Source: Microcebus murinus | Lineage: Eukaryota; Chordata; Mammalia; Primates; Cheirogaleidae | Length of the DNA: 64,000 nucleotides | Direction: 5' to 3' | Assembly (NCBI RefSeq): GCF_040939455.1 | Contig: NC_134112.1 | Location: 24,206,501-24,270,500 of the forward strand | Part shown: one piece after another, positions 45,201-57,589 of the stretch | How the letters are laid out: the number at the start of each line of letters is the position of its first letter | Numbering within the stretch: the first letter of the stretch is position 1 | Program-made: the position numbers and the translations under genes | The notes under the pieces: model-generated | What the model was told of the DNA's origin: nothing | Database searches by the model: none | The model's input: the letters and a program-made list of their open reading frames with translations, nothing else

Positions 45201-46124
45201 CTCTCTTATTATTTTATGGGGATTCTCAGTTCAGAGAAGGGACCATGATTGCACCTTGGAAGACAGCAGAGGCTCTGCTCAAAGGATAGGTAGACTGAGG
45301 ATTGGTAAGTAGAAAACCAGGGACTGCTTGAGGTGGGGCTTGCCTAGGCGATCTGAGAGAATGCACAAACACTTAGAATGATCATGGTGCGCTTGATGGA
45401 GAATGAAGCGTGGGACTTGGATGGCGCTGAAGAATTGGGGGAATGAGGTGGCATAGGTTAGGCGGAGCCTTGAGAACTTGTCTCAGTGGTTTGGCTTTCA
45501 TGCTGTGGAGAACTTCTCAAATTTGGAGAAGACAAACCCTTGGGTGCACGTGAATATCAGGGGTCAGCCAAAGCACAGAACAGAGACTGTGCACCGCTCT
45601 GGGGTGCCAGTTTTTCTGGACAGAGCTTCTTTCTTGAAGGGATTTCAGATGTGTTTCTGTGTGTTTCCTCTCCTCAGTCTTACTAAGGGGGCTTTTGTGG
45701 GACAGTCAAAGGCAGTGGCATCATTAAAAGACAATGAGCAAAAACATGAAGAAAGTGGAGGTAAAGTTGGTGTCCCTGTGCAGAGGGGAGAGGGAGGTTT
45801 TGGGTCTGCTTGCCTATATTTCCTTCTTCCAGGAAGTTCCAAATGCTGTGTGCCTCATGGTTCCTTCTTCCCTTGTGGCATTCCTGCAAGACAGGTGGCA
45901 GCTTTTCAGCAGATGGTATCTACAGACAGCTTATAAATGTGTGTGTGGTCACAAACGAGTTAGCTGGGTGTGTCAGGACAGAAACCCAGGCCAGCCCGAG
46001 CCCCTCCAGGCCCCTCGCATTGCCTGGCAGTGGCTTTGTAGGTGATAGGCAGAGTGGAGCAGCCCTGAGAGAGTTGGGGTCTGGGAGGGTGGTGACTGTT
46101 GGTATTTGGCAAGTCGTCCTTGGT
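45201..46124. other. Non-coding stretch with several overlapping open frames
   Basis: The GC content is higher, and six or more frames overlap on both strands (up to 152 codons at 45478-45936). They share no recognisable domain, and the overlapping pattern itself argues against any being a gene. Part of 45230-45500 may be an antisense L2, on weak text. Confidence 0.35.
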
Positions 46125-46200
46125 TTCTGTCCTGCCACTTGCTAGCTGTGGGACCTTGAGGCTGGCAAGTGCAGCCTCTACTCTGGGTGAACCTTAGGGA
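46125..46200 (+). repeat. MIR fragment, sense
   Basis: 'tttctgtcctgccacttgct', 'agctgtgggaccttgaggct' and 'ggcaagtgcagcctc' match the MIR 'ctggctctgccacttactagctgtgtgaccttgggcaagt' block. Confidence 0.6.
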
Positions 46201-46384
46201 CCTGTGCTGATGGCCAAGGGAAGAATAGGTGCTGGGGAGGCAGGCAACTATTTGCTTTTAGATTCTGTCTTGATTAGGAAAACAAACAAATGTCTATTGC
46301 CGCAGAGCAGATGGAACTTTGACTTCTCTTTTCAAGGATTATGTTGCTGATTTTTGTCTGTTACCGTGTTTCATAGTCTTAGCA

Positions 46385-46600
46385 TGTTTTGGATGTTTAC
46401 ACTTCTTCCCAGCTCTGCGACATGGGGACATTTATCTGTCTGAAATGATCTTATCTATGTGTTTTACGCGGTTGATGTCTGTGTCTTACCTTTGCCACAC
46501 AAGAAGTTCCATTAGGGCCAGGACAGTGGTCTTTAGGGTGTCTTGACACTTACGAAGTGCTTGTGGCGCTTGATAAAGATTTGCGAATGAATGCCTGGAA
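46385..46600 (+). repeat. L2 LINE 3' end, sense
   Basis: 'agaagttccattagggccag' (L2 'gtaagctccatgagggcagg'), 'gtgtcttgacacttacgaag' and 'gtgcttgtggcgcttgataa' followed by 'agatttgcgaatgaatg' make up the L2 terminus. Confidence 0.7.
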
Positions 46601-46969
46601 TCCTGAAGGGGAAGGAGCAGGTGTGTAGTATGTGCTGAATGCATCCTCCCCTTCCTGCAGGCGCTCCCCACGCCCTGGCTCTGCAGTCAGAGATCCCTCC
46701 CAAAAGGCGTGTGTGCCGGGGGTTGTCTGTAGGCACTGCCACGAGGGGGCGCCTCTGCCCTTGGAAAGAAGGGCACAGGGCGGCAGCACCTGGAGGCGGG
46801 CGCCTGTCTGCTGCGCGTGCTCTGGGCTCAGTGAGCAAAAGCGGAATGTCGCCATCAAGCTCCCAGTCCTTTCCCCTGAATGGGCTGTTTTCTGCTGACT
46901 TGGTGACAGAACAAAGCGACTCAGTGAACTCCCTGCCTGAGAGAGCCAACTAGTGACATGGCCAAAACC
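46601..46969. other. GC-rich, CpG-retaining block around a CTCF-like site
   Basis: About 300 bp with many CpGs ('gtgtgtgccgggggttgtct', 'aggcgggcgcctgtctgctg'), unlike its AT-rich surroundings. Several overlapping frames (46533-46953) are chance frames in GC-rich DNA. It could be a small insulator or unmethylated regulatory element. Confidence 0.4.
46739..46753 (+). promoter_or_regulatory. CTCF-like binding site, strong match
   Basis: 'ccacgagggggcgcc' matches the CTCF consensus CCASYAGRKGGCRSY closely (core CCACNAGGGGGCGC). It lies on the plus strand, the same orientation as the site at 43997-44010, 2.7 kb away. Confidence 0.65.
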
Positions 46970-48714
46970 AGGAGAAATCTTTAGGAGATCGAAAGGAAGG
47001 TTTCTGAGTGGTAACGGATCCAGAAAACAGTTTTTCAGAGAATTAAGTTCAAAGTTATTCAGTCAGGAATTTTTTTGTTTGCAACTCCAAATTCACTGAT
47101 TCTAACTAGTGGTGGGAGGTAGGGGGTGATTAAGTCAGACTGAAGTATTGAAACAGCAAAATGAAAGAAGGCATTTCAAAAGATGTGCCCTAATTTTATG
47201 TTCTTCAAATGCACATGGTTACTAAAACCAGAAACACACCTTATAGAAATCCTTCCAGGCACACGTTTTAAGAAAGAAATTTAAATTCTATGAAATAATG
47301 TACTGATTATTTGCCTATGAATGGAAATTTCTAGATAGAAATTTCTAAAGCCAGTTCTGTAGTTTAAGCACTCTCCTTTTCTTCACCCTTTTCATTTTTT
47401 TTTTCATATTTTTAAAATTGCTTACCACTGTCTGAACAGACAATGTAATTAGCAGAGCTCAGTTGAACTATGAATTTTTAACTAAGTAGAAGCCAAAATG
47501 AGGAGATGTCTTTTTTGAAAATGAGATTTCCTGCTTTTTCTACTTTGGCACTTGTTGGTATGATTCTTTGCCTTCTTTTCCTAAAATGGGACGTTAGGTT
47601 TAAAAAAAGTAATTTGAAACTAAAGTTAATAGTTTAAATATAATACTCCTATCCAATGAGTGCTCTTTATATATATGTAAACACAATGTTTACACAATAT
47701 ATAGTGTGTATATTACATAATATGTAATATCCCAAATATGACCTCAATGAGAAGAAAAAGAAAATATCAAAAAGATTCCCCAAATCTTAACCTTTTTAAA
47801 ACTGGAATTTGAATGCTACATACTTGTTTAGTTAAACCATTCTAGCAAAGAAAACTTTGCTACTTAGTAGCAACCTAGTATCATAGCACCCTTGGACTGC
47901 CTGAAATGTTATTGCTATGTTGATTTTACAAGGTTTTGAACTATTAGCATAATAAGATAAAAACTGTAAGTCCTTTAAGTTCCATCAAACAGGATTCAAG
48001 GACCCATTATAACTTAAAACAAGAGGATATTTTCCAGTTGGGGCATACACACACTGATTACTCTAACAGAGATATGAATGTTGAAGTATATTTCTGAACT
48101 TTAAAGACCACAGTGATAAACAGATTTTACATTAAACACATTTCCTTTTGATCTCATTATATATGTATTTAAACTTACATTTAGATCTTCATTTAGGATT
48201 CCTTTTTTCCAGGTTAATATTAAGTTGATTTTAAGAGCATAAAAGAAAGTAAAACCACTTTCCCCCTTTTCTCTAAAAGTGGATTTAATGGGAAATACCT
48301 AAATAAAAAAATGTAAACTATTTTAAGAATGTCCTTAGTGGTGAGAATTATTATGGTAGCCCATTGAGAGCAAGGGAAAATGCCTCATAAATACCTAGTT
48401 TAACAACTGTGGTTTTAAATAATCGTGAAAAATAACATGACTGTTAGAGGGAAACATTAAATATTCATGAAAATATGGACTTCTATTTGAGACATAATAA
48501 AATTGAAGTTCAGGGTGATAGAACAAAGTACATCTCTCAAAAGTATATAAAAATAAGAATAATGTTATTTCACCTGATAAAAGTAGAAAAATAGTAATAA
48601 TTTTAATTAACTTTTAAATAAAACTACTAAAACAAAAAACATTTTTACGGAATAGAAAAAAAATAAGAACTTGACTTGGAAAAGAAGAAGACAAATAGGG
48701 GAGGGGGGCATGGC
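46970..48714. other. 1.7 kb AT-rich single-copy DNA
   Basis: No repeat is confidently recognised. It contains an AT-rich patch at 47675-47735 ('atatagtgtgtatattacat'), poly-A/T runs and no open frame of interest. Confidence 0.45.
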
Positions 48715-48895
48715 TGAAAGTCAGGGTCCAGGGCACAGCCAGGGTCAGTCTGGGCTCCATTACTTACTGGCCTTGTACTCTTGGGCAAGTTAAACAGCTA
48801 AGCCTCATTCTTCTCCTCTGTTATAGCAGGAGTAATCATTCCTATTTTAGAGAGTGTTGTGATTGTCCAAATGAGATGTTTCAAACACACAGTAA
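48715..48895 (+). repeat. MIR SINE, sense
   Basis: 'gtcagtctgggctccattac', 'ttactggccttgtactcttg', 'ggcaagttaaacagctaagc' and 'gtgattgtccaaatgagatg' follow MIR. The downstream end is diverged. Confidence 0.65.
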
Positions 48896-48997
48896 GTTTT
48901 TCATATAGATAGAATTAGGAAAATGTTAAATGTGAAGAATGCATTGTTGCACTAAAATAATCTCCCTTTGGCATGTAATGGGCCCAAAATTATATTA

Positions 48998-49356
<359 letters not shown>

Positions 49357-49499
49357 AAAGTTATGAAAAATAAGGTGAATGGACAAGGTAAGCCATTGTT
49401 GAAGAAATTGGGGGGGGCAATGTTAAAATTGCATTTTGGCTGGACATCAGCATGTTGGATAAGCAGAAAGCTTTATTGTTCGTGATGAAGATGATGATG

Positions 49500-49730
49500 G
49501 TGACAAGTTAGCATTCATTGAGTTCATGAGGTATGCTAGGCACTGTAAGCATGGCACAGTCAGAATCTTACTTTCTTAATCTTTACCTCTGCCTGATGAG
49601 GTAGGTCCAGCCATTAAACTGATAGAGTTGAGGAAACTATGGTTTGAAGAGGTTAAGTAACTTGCCAGTATTCACACAGTGGATGTTAGGATTGAAGCCC
49701 TGGCAGGCTGCCTGTGAAACCTGGACTCGT
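49500..49730 (-). repeat. MIR SINE, antisense
   Basis: 'gtatgctaggcactgtaagc', 'gatgaggtaggtccagccat', 'agagttgaggaaactatggt' and 'gaggttaagtaacttgccag' are antisense MIR blocks in correct order. Confidence 0.8.
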
Positions 49731-50161
49731 GACTGACATCGGCACCATGATGGATTTGAGGGTGACTGTGGTCAGATTAATGGGGACCCAAATCTAACAT
49801 GGGCCTTTGGGGCTGAATGGTATAATTCCACCATTGAGTTTCTTGTTCCCATCATGTTGCAGTCAATTTCTCTCTCTCATATTTCACTGTGTGCAGTGAG
49901 GAAGAACCAAGCTGCTCCTTCAACAGTTTGCTTAGAAATCTCCTCAGCCAAATAGCCAGTTTTATCGCTTGCCAGTTCTACCTTCTGCAGACACTTGAAC
50001 GCGCGAGCACAGTTCAGCCAAGTTCTTTGCCACGTTGTAACAAAGATTGCTTTTTCTTCACTATCCTACAACGTGTTCCTCATTTCTGTCTGAGCCTTCA
50101 TCAGAATGGCCTTTACCATCCCTGTTTCTTCCAGTATTCCGCACAAGATTATTTGTGTATC
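49731..50161. other. Non-coding stretch
   Basis: No recognised repeat. The frames at 49889-50277 overlap each other and run into the downstream hAT element, so they are not supported. Confidence 0.4.
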
Positions 50162-50169
50162 GTCTAAGA

Positions 50170-50360
50170 CAGGCGTCCTCAAACTACGGCCCGCGGGCCA
50201 CATGGGGGTGTTTTTTTCCGTTTGTTTTTTTACTTCAAAATAAGATATGTGCAGTGTGCATAGGAATTTGTTCATAGTTTTCTTAAAACTATAGTTCGGC
50301 CCTCCAACGGTCTGAGGGACAGTGAACTGGCCCCCTGTTTAAAAAGTTTGAGGACCCCTG
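50170..50360 (+). mobile_element. Short non-autonomous hAT element, perfect TSD
   Basis: A 191-bp element with inverted ends 'caggcgtcctcaaactacgg' and 'aaaagtttgaggacccctg', separated by AT-rich filler. It has the 'ggcccgcgggcc' palindrome near the left end (50189-50200) and 'cggccctccaacggtctgag' near the right. The octamers gtctaaga at 50162-50169 and 50361-50368 are identical. It resembles from memory a hAT family spread across several mammalian and other vertebrate lineages. The exact family name is uncertain. Confidence 0.9.
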
Positions 50361-50564
50361 GTCTAAGAAGATGGAAGATTTTTATGCATCTCTCCTCTTT
50401 GCTCTCCTAGCCCTCACAGAATCACCTGTCAAAGTCTCTTTCCAGCAGTATGGACTTTTTCTAGCATGCACCTTCCAGCCTCTGCCCATTACTTAGTTCC
50501 AAGGCCACCTCCACACTTGCAGGTATTTGTTAAGACAGCACCCCACTTCTCAGTGCCAACCTCT

Positions 50565-50920
50565 GTCTGAGTTTGGGCTGCTATAATAGAATACTGTGGA
50601 TTGGTATTTATTTATTTCTCATTGTTATGGAGACGGGGAGGTCCGAGATCAAGGGGCTAGCATGGTCGAGTCTGGTGAAGGCCCTCTTCCTGGTTTGCAG
50701 ATGGCCCAGGCTTTGCTGTGTCCTCCCATGGTGGTGAGAGGGCGAGGAAGCAACCGCTCGGGTCCCTTCGTGTAAGGGCACTGGTCCCATCATGAGTGAG
50801 GGCTCCACCCTCGTGACCCAGCTACCTCCCAACAGCCTCACCTCCAGTCACCATGGCAGTGGGGAGTAGGGTTTCAACACCTGAATTTTGAAGAGACACA
50901 AACGTTTAGTCCATAGCATC
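50565..50920 (-). mobile_element. MaLR (MLT1-type) solo LTR, antisense
   Basis: Antisense LTR text: 'gggctgctataatagaatac', 'gttatggagacggggaggtc', 'gtcctcccatggtggtgaga', 'agggctccaccctcgtgacc' and 'acgtttagtccatagca'. It is well preserved. The 77-codon minus-strand frame inside (50608-50841) is a by-product. Confidence 0.85.
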
Positions 50921-51288
50921 TCACCTCTTTTTTTTTTTTTTTAAACATAGGCACGGTTTTTACACACTGTGGGTAATATGTATAAGGAAGAGGCTGCTAT
51001 AGCTGCTGAAATGTATTTTAAGTTTCCTTTAATATCCAGTACTATTATTACTTTGTTTCCTGTTTTGATTTTTCCCCTCTAATGCCCATGGAATGTAACC
51101 TGATGACAAGGCACATCCAAATGGGAGATTATGCCATGGGTGGCATTTTGTTCTTGTTGAAAATTAGTGTTGGTTGAAAATACGATGAATATGTACAGTG
51201 CTAATAATTGGTCCAGTGTCCTCCTAGCATGGAGATGTTGATAAAATTACTTAAGAGGAAGGAAGAGAATTAAGCCTCTTATTAGTTT
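50921..51288. other. Non-coding DNA, no recognised feature
   Basis: It starts with a T14 run (50929-50942), then ordinary AT-rich sequence up to the Alu pair. Confidence 0.4.
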
Positions 51289-51306
51289 AAGAATGAATTT
51301 ATCCTG

Positions 51307-51944
<638 letters not shown>

Positions 51945-51962
51945 AAGAATGAATTTATCCTG

Positions 51963-54101
51963 CGTGAGCCCAAAGAATGCAGATAGTGATTTAGTGGAAT
52001 AGTGATGGTTTAGCAGGTGAAAATAACAGAATTCCAACAGAGGAGGATCAGAAGATCAGTCCCTAGAAACAGACATGGGCCTCCTTTTCCTTGGGGGATG
52101 GTAGGAAGTGGTTTGAAGGAGAAGGAAAAGGAGGAGAGATTCCTTAAACAAACCTGGCTAGACTTGATCACACTCACCTCCGACTTTGATCCCTACACCA
52201 GGAAGCACTACTACTAAAGTTGGAACTTACCAAAGTTTTCTCATGTAGTTAGGAAAAGAAAAGATGTATTTGATGATGGAGCCTCTATGTCTGATTACCT
52301 GCGACCTAGTTGTACCTCCAGGGCAAGATGAGAGCCACCAATAGCATTTATGAATGCATTGCCAGCTTTACTTACAGGACATAGGACACCAATAGGGAAG
52401 CTAGCCCCTAACCATAGAATATCTCAGGATCCAAAAAGATTTAGCAATATGGAGGAGAGATTTGTAGAAAAATGTATAAGTTGGAGTTTAAAAAGCGATG
52501 AAGCTTTTGGAACACGGTACCAGTCGGAACTGCTCTCGGCTGCCATGTCCCGGCATTACTGCTTTCACAGCAGATTGTAGCCATGCGGATATTAACCCTA
52601 AGTGGCTGTTAAGCTGCATTAAAGGACATGTTTTCAGACCCCCATGATTTTCAAGGCTCTGTCTGTCTAATCTGTATGAGGGGACTAAGGCTGTCTGTCC
52701 TTCAGAAGCTGGCGGTGAGACAGCCACTGGGAGGCAGGGGCTTGTCTGGGTAATTGCTGGAAGGAAATAAAGGCCCTTTGTCAAGCTCTTCAATTTACCT
52801 CCCACATTCCCACGAGGAAAAAGGTGGGATGGAAGGAGAAAGGGAATATGCAAGAATACTGATGACTGTTTTTTCCTTTTTCAAATCCACATTTTAAAAG
52901 GTCTTGATCAAGGAAAACAAGAGCAAGGAAACATGACAAAGACAAGAAGGCTAGGTTTTCGCACTCCTTGTTTCCTATAGAAAAATGGCCTCTTGCCTGC
53001 ATTCTTCCTGGTTAGGAATTTTGTCAAAGATCTGACGCTTACTACACTTTAAATTTTTCTCTGCTTAGAAGCAAGAGATAATTAACTGTATTCAAAGGGT
53101 CTTCATTCTATGTGACTTTCTCCTCGGAAAATGGGGAGGTTGGTTATTAATGCAAACTAGCAGTGCATTTCTGAATCATGTTATTTTCTGAAGTAGTATT
53201 GTACCACTCTCTATATATTTTTAAAATCCTATTCTGGTAAATGTAGGGTTTCCTCAAAAATAAAAGCAAACAAGAAGGAAAGTCCCCAAACAGCCCAGAA
53301 AGAAAATTAGGGCTCACTTTTGAGGACTATTCTCGTTCAGATGTGGTCATGTCTGTTTTGCCCTCTGAAATTAAATGGAATATGATCTTTCACCTCTAAA
53401 GTGAGTTCTTAAAATCAGAGTGAGACCCCATTTTGTAGCAACATGATTTACCCAGCTTTTAAGGATGATGTTGATTTTTGGATTAGCAGCTGCTACATAG
53501 TTACTTTTGTCTATCTGATCATTAATGTACAGACTATTACTGTTATGACTTGTTGAAAAACGAAAACAAACCTGCTTAAATCAGTCGTTTGGAATTATAA
53601 AACTGATAGTTTATAACATTCGACTATTTTTAAAACCTGAATTATATTAAATTGCTTAGTGGGAGTTACAGAATAAAGAGAAGTAAAACACATATTAGGT
53701 TAAATAAAGGGATCTGTGTTTTCTGAAGGGTAGCAAAATTTCCCAGGGTACATCACCATTACAATGCTACTGTGGGGAAGTTGTTAACTCTTTTTAAAAT
53801 TCTCCTTCTAAGGATATTCGTCATCATCAGAGGTAACCTTTTCTCTTGCCTCAGATGTGTTAAGTCTTTACACTTATTAATTCTTTTATGTAGTGTGTGT
53901 AGTTTGTAGAAGGAAATTGATTTTCTTGTAATGGGAAAATCATCACTCCTATTATGACATAAAACTTTAATTTGATGTCTCCTCCACTGACCCAAACTAA
54001 TTACAACAAAAACATGTTAACAAAGTTCTTTCTTTCATGCATCAATTTTACTACTCAGGGCTGCCCTAGAAAGTCTTAAATGAAGGTGCTGCTCTGTTAC
54101 C
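51963..54101. other. 2.1 kb single-copy DNA
   Basis: No repeat is recognised. The open frames at 52017-53995 (up to 121 codons, minus strand at 52488-52853) have no domain or splice context. The piece near 52140-52570 has an exon-like texture but no consistent frame. Confidence 0.4.
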
Positions 54102-54132
54102 CTGGGAGAGTGTGTGTGTGTGTGTGTGTGTG
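54102..54132. repeat. (TG)n microsatellite
   Basis: About 13 TG dinucleotides in an uninterrupted run between 'ctgggagag' and 'gagcaacc'. Confidence 0.95.
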
Positions 54133-55529
54133 GAGCAACCACTGTGACAGGCTGTGAAATATAGATGCTCATGGTGAAACCTGAAGTCCTCAGATCATCA
54201 GCTTCTAAGAAGTAAAAAAATATTAAAGGGGTTTATCAGTAATGGTCAGTACACACAACAGCTGAAAACATGGGTATAGCTTCCTCTTTAATTTGGGCAG
54301 ATTGGAATGCACCTCCCCAAATGAAACGGAAATAGTAAAATTTAAAAGCTTTTATGAGTGCCCAGCTCAGCTGCACCTGGCTGCCCTAATTGCCTTCAAC
54401 CCAGTCATTACTGGGGAGGCAAGATGTTTAGCCACCAACAGCCCTTATTAATGTATAATAGGAATTTACTTGTAAAACAGAATTATTGGGATTGCATGAT
54501 GTCATAAAGACAGAGTGCTGACATTGTAGATTGTTTTATATAGGTATGTTGAATTATAATTTAGAAGTAGAATATTCTTTTGGTTATTAATCACAATTTG
54601 GTATAAGCTCAGTGTGGGTTAGGCATATGGAGACATAGAATTCAGGATTGTAATGCTCTTCTATTAACAGCTGTGTTTGTGCAAATGCATGTAATTTTTA
54701 TGAATTATCTGTAGGAAAGTCTTCTCTAGTCCTTTGCAGATGTGCAGAAACTGACCACAGCAGGTGTAAATAAATGAAACATTTTAGCAAGGTTGCTTCC
54801 CAGATTTCTGTAAAAATGTCGAAGCCTTGCAATTATAAAAATGCCTGCAAATTTTCTTCTTGGTATCAATGATAGAAGAAATGGGATACATTAATTTTGC
54901 TGGACCTCAAACTTAGAATCTGTCAATATGGCTCTGTGATTAATGGGTACAGATTTTACCTGCCTCATAAATATAATGGGCCTTGATTACTGGGCTCAGT
55001 TTGCAAAACAATAGTTAACATAATGTCAGCACTTCCATTGTAAACCCAGTTTTTGGAGAGGTTTATAACGTGGTCATAAAAAATCACTTGGGATGACACT
55101 TTGAATATGAGGTCTTAGTTTAGGAGAACAATGATATTTTAAGAAATAGATTTAAGTGTTCCAATTACCTATTTATAGGTTTATGAAGATCTAAGCAGCA
55201 TGTAAAAATTTCAAGTTTTATGTGCTTTAAGGAAAAAGATTTTAAATAATAGGGTTTCTTATCGCTAATTTTGTTCTGTTTTTTCCCTAAGCAAATACTC
55301 TATAGTTAGAGATAAGAGCATTCATTTTAAACCAAAAGGGAACATTTTAAACATGTTATAGTACATATCCAGAGACATTTAAAAAATCATTGAGGATAAT
55401 TGTCTTTGGGATTTTATGCCAGTTAGTCACATAAAAATCATATGTTTTAGTTGCTTATCAATAAAAATTCCAGGAGAAAGCTTGATTTTGCAGCTTTGGA
55501 AAGTATAATGTGAAGTGGGCCACCTTGGC
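54133..55529. other. 1.4 kb repeat-free AT-rich block, candidate conserved enhancer region
   Basis: No repeat and no open frame of note for 1.4 kb. The text is dense in TAAT and ATTA cores, E-boxes ('cagctg' 54259-54264) and 'tgatgtcataaagaca' (54498-54513, an AP-1/CRE-like half). The part 54250-54620 looks particularly non-random. This fits a developmental-gene desert, but conservation must be tested. Confidence 0.35.
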
Positions 55530-56235
55530 TAGGATGTCTTAGTCTGCTTTTTGTTGCTTATGACACAATATCTGAAACTGGGTTAATTTACAAAATAAAG
55601 GAATTAATTTTTTTACAGTTATAGCTGGGAGCTGCATCTAGTGAGGGCCTTCTGGCTCGTTCCTGCCTTGTGCTGTAGTGCCCTGAAGCAGCACGAGGTA
55701 TGACCTGGCAAGGGTGCTGAGCATGCTGACACGCTAGCTCAGGTCTCTCTTCCTCCTCTTATAAAAAACACTAGTCCCACCATAACCCATTAATCCATTA
55801 ACCCTGGGGTCCCCAACCCCTGGGCCACAGAGCTCCATTGCCCCGCTCTCATCTGTGGAAAAATTGTCTTCATGAAACTTGGCCGGTGAGGGTAGGGGCG
55901 GTGGGGGTTGGGTGGGGTGCGCGCATAGCAGGAAGTGAGCGAAGCTTCATCTGTACTTACAGCTGCTCCCCTCCCGGTCACTCCCAGCACCGCCTGAGCC
56001 CCACCTTCCATGAAACCAGCCGCCCCCCCCCCCCCGCCCCCGCCCCCCATGCCAAAAAGGTTGGGGACCACCGTATAAACGCATTAATCCATTAATGGAT
56101 TAAGCCATTCATGAGGGCAGAGTCCTCTTGGCCCAGTCACCTTTTAAAGACCCCATCTCTCAGTACTGCCACATTGGGGATTAAATTTCAACATGAGTTT
56201 TGGAGGGGACAAACATTCAAACCTTAGCAGATGAC
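55530..56235 (-). mobile_element. MaLR-type LTR, antisense, split by a MER1-like element
   Basis: The left part (55530-55803) reads 'gtcttagtctgctttttgtt', 'actgggttaatttacaaaat' and 'gttatagctgggagctgcat'. The right part (56074-56235) reads 'ttcatgagggcagagtcctc', 'gccacattggggattaaatt' and 'gacaaacattcaaaccttag'. Together they form one antisense MaLR LTR of about 430 bp. The insertion at 55804 splits it. Confidence 0.8.
55804..56073 (-). mobile_element. MER1-like non-autonomous hAT, antisense, inside the LTR
   Basis: The ends 'ctggggtccccaacccctgg' and 'ggttggggaccaccg', and the inside 'gcttcatctgtacttacagc' (reverse of the MER1 'taaatacagatgaagct' block), place it with the 15231-15534 copy. 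It shares that copy's internal extra 'tttcatgaagacaatttttc' block (antisense, 55855-55877). A C-rich run at 56023-56047 has expanded inside it. The TSD is poor (cattaacc versus tataaacg, 5 of 8). Confidence 0.75.
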
Positions 56236-57364
56236 AAACACATCCTTTTTGAATTAGAACATAAATTGCCTCTTGTTTTGAAGTGGGAGAAAGTCTGCCA
56301 AGACGAGCGGTGGTGCCAGCTCTGTGCGGCGTTGCAGTTGTGTGATGACGCTTACTCAGCATGGGGGGGTGTCATCCTCACAAGTCTGAGGTTTCATGTG
56401 TGTCCATTCTGACTGTGGATGGAAGAGCTGAGGGAACCCGTACAATTTTTAACAGGCAGTACTTCCTGTTTGTGAGAGCAAAGCCAGGAAGCCAGGATTG
56501 ACTCGGTTGGAATTTGAGGGAAGTTGGGCGGGAGGCTGTGGTCAGAGCCCATACTTCTGAAGTGGGTGTTCAGTTCCCACAATTTACTCGACTTGTTGGA
56601 TAGCTTAAGAGTTTTAATTTAAAAAGTCATCTTACAGTACTTTGTAATTGGTTCCAAAGCCACTAGTTGGCCTGATCTAAAGGGGTTTCTTTGTTAGTTT
56701 GTTTTTGTTTTGGGGATTGAGGGGGAGATTGGGTTGTACCATAAAATCAGCAAAGCAAGACTGTTAAATCCACAATGATAATGGGTATGTTTTGAGTTTT
56801 CCTTCCCTCCTTCCTTTCCTTCCGTGGAAAATAGGATATTTCCTTTAACGTAGCTGTAACCAGCCATTGAAAAGGAAAAAACAAAAATCTTGGAGACCCC
56901 AGCAGCAAGGCAACTTTTCCAGAATCTTTGGAAGGCAGCAGAAATGTTGGGGCAGTGTGTTGGCTAGAAGACTGGTGTATTTTTCAGTACTGTTTGTAAT
57001 ATCTGAAATATCTAGCAAAATGCATTTGTAACTATTTTCTGCCCTCATTCAATAATCCTGGAAACAAACTATTTTCTTTATATTGTTAGACTTATTATCA
57101 AAAAATGTGAAGAAATATGGAAGCAAAACCTATAATTCTTAGGTTGGCAGGCATTATTAGACCTACCAGTTTGTTTGAATAAAAACATAGGGCCCTGAAT
57201 GAACTGGCTGGGTCAGTGGACAAGGCTTTTCTTTGAATAACTGCTCATACAGAGAACTTTAAAAATGTCTATGATGGCCTAAGGGTTACGACAGCAATGG
57301 CATTAATTGATACAGTGATAAGCAAGTTTATAGAAAAATACAAAATATTATAAAATAGCACATT
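56236..57364. other. Single-copy DNA
   Basis: No repeat is recognised. CT-rich 'ccttccctccttcctttcct' (56801-56820) is the only low-complexity patch. Overlapping frames at 56144-56582 and 56845-57048 lack support. Confidence 0.4.
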
Positions 57365-57510
57365 TGGCACTTCATATGTTGTGTGTTTTAGTCCTCACAA
57401 CAACAAACCATGAGGTTGTGGAAACTGAGCCTTGGAAAGTGTTCATACAGTTTTTAAGACCACCTAGCTTGTGAGCTGTGGGGCTGGGCTGGGAACTCAG
57501 ATCTATCTTA
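57365..57510 (-). repeat. MIR SINE, antisense
   Basis: 'tgtgttttagtcctcacaac', 'aaccatgaggttgtggaaac', 'tgagccttggaaagtgttca' and 'agctgtggggctgggctggg' are antisense MIR blocks. Confidence 0.65.
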
Positions 57511-57589
57511 TTCTAAAACTGATGCACCTGTTGTATATCAGTAACTCAGGTGAAATACTCATTAGTAAAATACTCATAATTATTTTAAT

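Noticed and set aside
45478..46145. Cluster of overlapping frames of 100-152 codons
   Set aside because: Frames overlap on both strands in GC-richer DNA with no domain. At most one could be real and none stands out.
46533..46953. Opposed frames of 138 and 104 codons in a CpG-rich block, suggesting a CpG-island gene
   Set aside because: The two strands are equally open because the DNA is GC-rich. No splice sites or domain are visible, and the L2 and CTCF-like content explain the block better.
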